Below are positions 6,831 to 7,434 of a stretch of 7,434 nucleotides of DNA, in pieces. Source of the DNA: Sulfitobacter sp. (GTDB lineage: Bacteria > Pseudomonadota > Alphaproteobacteria > Rhodobacterales > Rhodobacteraceae). The stretch's first letter is position 1, and each line of letters starts with the position of its first letter. The DNA lies in contig JAPKCR010000093.1 of NCBI GenBank assembly GCA_026421135.1, positions 1 through 7,434 of the forward strand, written 5' to 3'. The notes beneath the pieces are model-generated. The model was not told the DNA's origin. It made no database searches and saw nothing but the letters and a program-made list of their open reading frames with translations. A program made the translations under genes and the position numbers.

Positions 6831-6879
6831 TGCATGCCAGCCCCCTCACGATAAGCTTCGAAGAAATGCGGAGCTCAAC

Positions 6880-7434
6880 ATGTTTTCAAATGCCGTGAAA
6901 CTTCTTTCTCTCAATGGTTTCGATATCAAGATCGATCCCAGCTGGATTATCATTGCTTCGTTGGTGACCTGGAGCCTGTCGCAGAAATATTTTCCCAGCG
7001 TTTTAGCCGACGCATCCAGTGCAACCTATTGGGCAATGGGGCTGCTTGGCATGCTCGGGTTCTTTGGGTCATTATTGCTGCATGAACTGGGGCATTCAAT
7101 TGTGGCGCGGTATCTGGGTGTTCCCATCAAAAGCATCACATTGTTTATCTTCGGCGGAATGGCTGAACTAGGGAAAGAGCCATCATCGGCACGGGATGAA
7201 TTTTGGATTGCACTGGCAGGTCCAGTCACGTCGCTTGCTTTGGCGCTTGGGTTTTGGACTATCGCACAAGGGACGTGGTTGACCTCCGGCTCTGAACCAC
7301 TTTTCGAAGTGGCATCCTATCTGGCGCTGGTCAATCTGGTTCTCGCACTTTTTAATATGCTGCCTGCGTTTCCGATGGATGGTGGGCGTGTGTTGCGTGC
7401 GTATCTTTGGCACAGACATGGGGACGTCCTTGCC
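6880..7434 (+). CDS. Site-2 protease (M50 family, Rip3-like) intramembrane metalloprotease, 3'-truncated by window
   Basis: A zinc metalloprotease that cuts substrates within the membrane, often anti-sigma factors or other regulators. The frame is open from ATG 6880 to the last base, giving 185 residues with no stop, so the gene continues beyond the window. The start has a GGAG ribosome site at 6870-6873, six bases upstream. The N-terminus (LNGFDIKIDPSWIII) is typical of the Rip3/S2P group. The active site HELGH lies at 68-72 (zinc ligands His68 and His72, catalytic Glu69). The second motif NMLPAFPMDGGR is at 159-170, with Asp167 as third zinc ligand. The FGGMAEL segment (91-97) and membrane helices at about 21-34, 50-68, 108-128 and 145-165 fit the family. 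Members often carry C-terminal CBS domains, which would lie outside this window. An FNR-type site precedes it. The substrate is unknown. Confidence 0.92.
   Translation, partial: MFSNAVKLLSLNGFDIKIDPSWIIIASLVTWSLSQKYFPSVLADASSATYWAMGLLGMLGFFGSLLLHELGHSIVARYLGVPIKSITLFIFGGMAELGKEPSSARDEFWIALAGPVTSLALALGFWTIAQGTWLTSGSEPLFEVASYLALVNLVLALFNMLPAFPMDGGRVLRAYLWHRHGDVLA

Larger units (their letters stand above)
6465..6879. other. 415-base divergent regulatory region, no gene recognised
   Basis: This region separates the leftward exchanger gene from the rightward protease gene. It contains two FNR/FixK-type palindromes (6495-6508 and 6817-6830), each near one flanking gene. The middle (~6530-6810) shows no recognisable protein on either strand. 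Minus-strand reading frames of 62 and 114 codons exist but resemble nothing I know and run across the regulator sites. An imperfect 14-base palindrome, CGCGAAGCTCCGCG, sits at 6673-6686. A decayed gene or a small RNA in the middle cannot be excluded. Confidence 0.6.

Noticed and set aside
6505..6849. 114-codon minus-strand reading frame in the divergent region
   Set aside because: Its composition resembles no known family, it runs across the FNR-type site at 6817-6830 and into the one at 6495-6508, and it has no convincing ribosome site.

Overview
The window looks like an accessory stress or low-oxygen gene neighbourhood from a Gram-negative bacterium, most likely an alphaproteobacterium. The protein styles, moderate GC (mid-50s by eye, not computed) and FNR/FixK-type sites fit a Rhodobacterales- or Rhizobiales-like genome. 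This taxonomic guess comes from gene style only; there is no rRNA or marker gene. Five protein genes fill almost all of the sequence. I see no tRNA, rRNA, CRISPR array or insertion sequence.

Layout. 1-1098 (+) is the 3' part of an HlyD/RND-type periplasmic adaptor whose start lies before the window. It overlaps by 4 bases (ATGA) with 1095-2747 (+), a class I-like poly(3-hydroxyalkanoate) synthase with a Cys288/Asp443/His471 triad. After a 112-base gap comes 2860-5436 (+), a P2A-type Ca2+ (cation) pump with all SERCA-like calcium ligands in place. It converges on 5424-6464 (-), a CaCA-family Na+/Ca2+ exchanger-like membrane protein, with a 13-base tail-to-tail overlap. A 415-base non-coding divergent region (6465-6879) follows. 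Then 6880-7434 (+) encodes the N-terminal 185 residues of a site-2 (S2P/M50, Rip3-like) intramembrane metalloprotease that runs off the end.

The most notable signal is regulatory. The divergent region holds two FNR/FixK-type palindromes, one close to each flanking gene. Read towards its own gene, each has the form TTGAG-N4-ATCAA, so both match the core TTGA-N6-TCAA at 8 of 8 positions. The second is placed about as expected for a class II (-41.5) activator site ahead of the protease gene. The first, placed the same way, would put the exchanger's transcription start at or next to its start codon.

Working model (inference): the exchanger and the protease are induced together under oxygen limitation by a Crp/Fnr-family activator. 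They sit beside a carbon-storage polymerase and a Ca2+ pump. The Mycobacterium tuberculosis DosR hypoxia regulon likewise includes a CtpF-type P-type ATPase and the Rip3 S2P protease, so the combination may be a recurring dormancy or energy-limitation module: PHA storage, calcium export by a primary and a secondary transporter, and membrane proteolysis.
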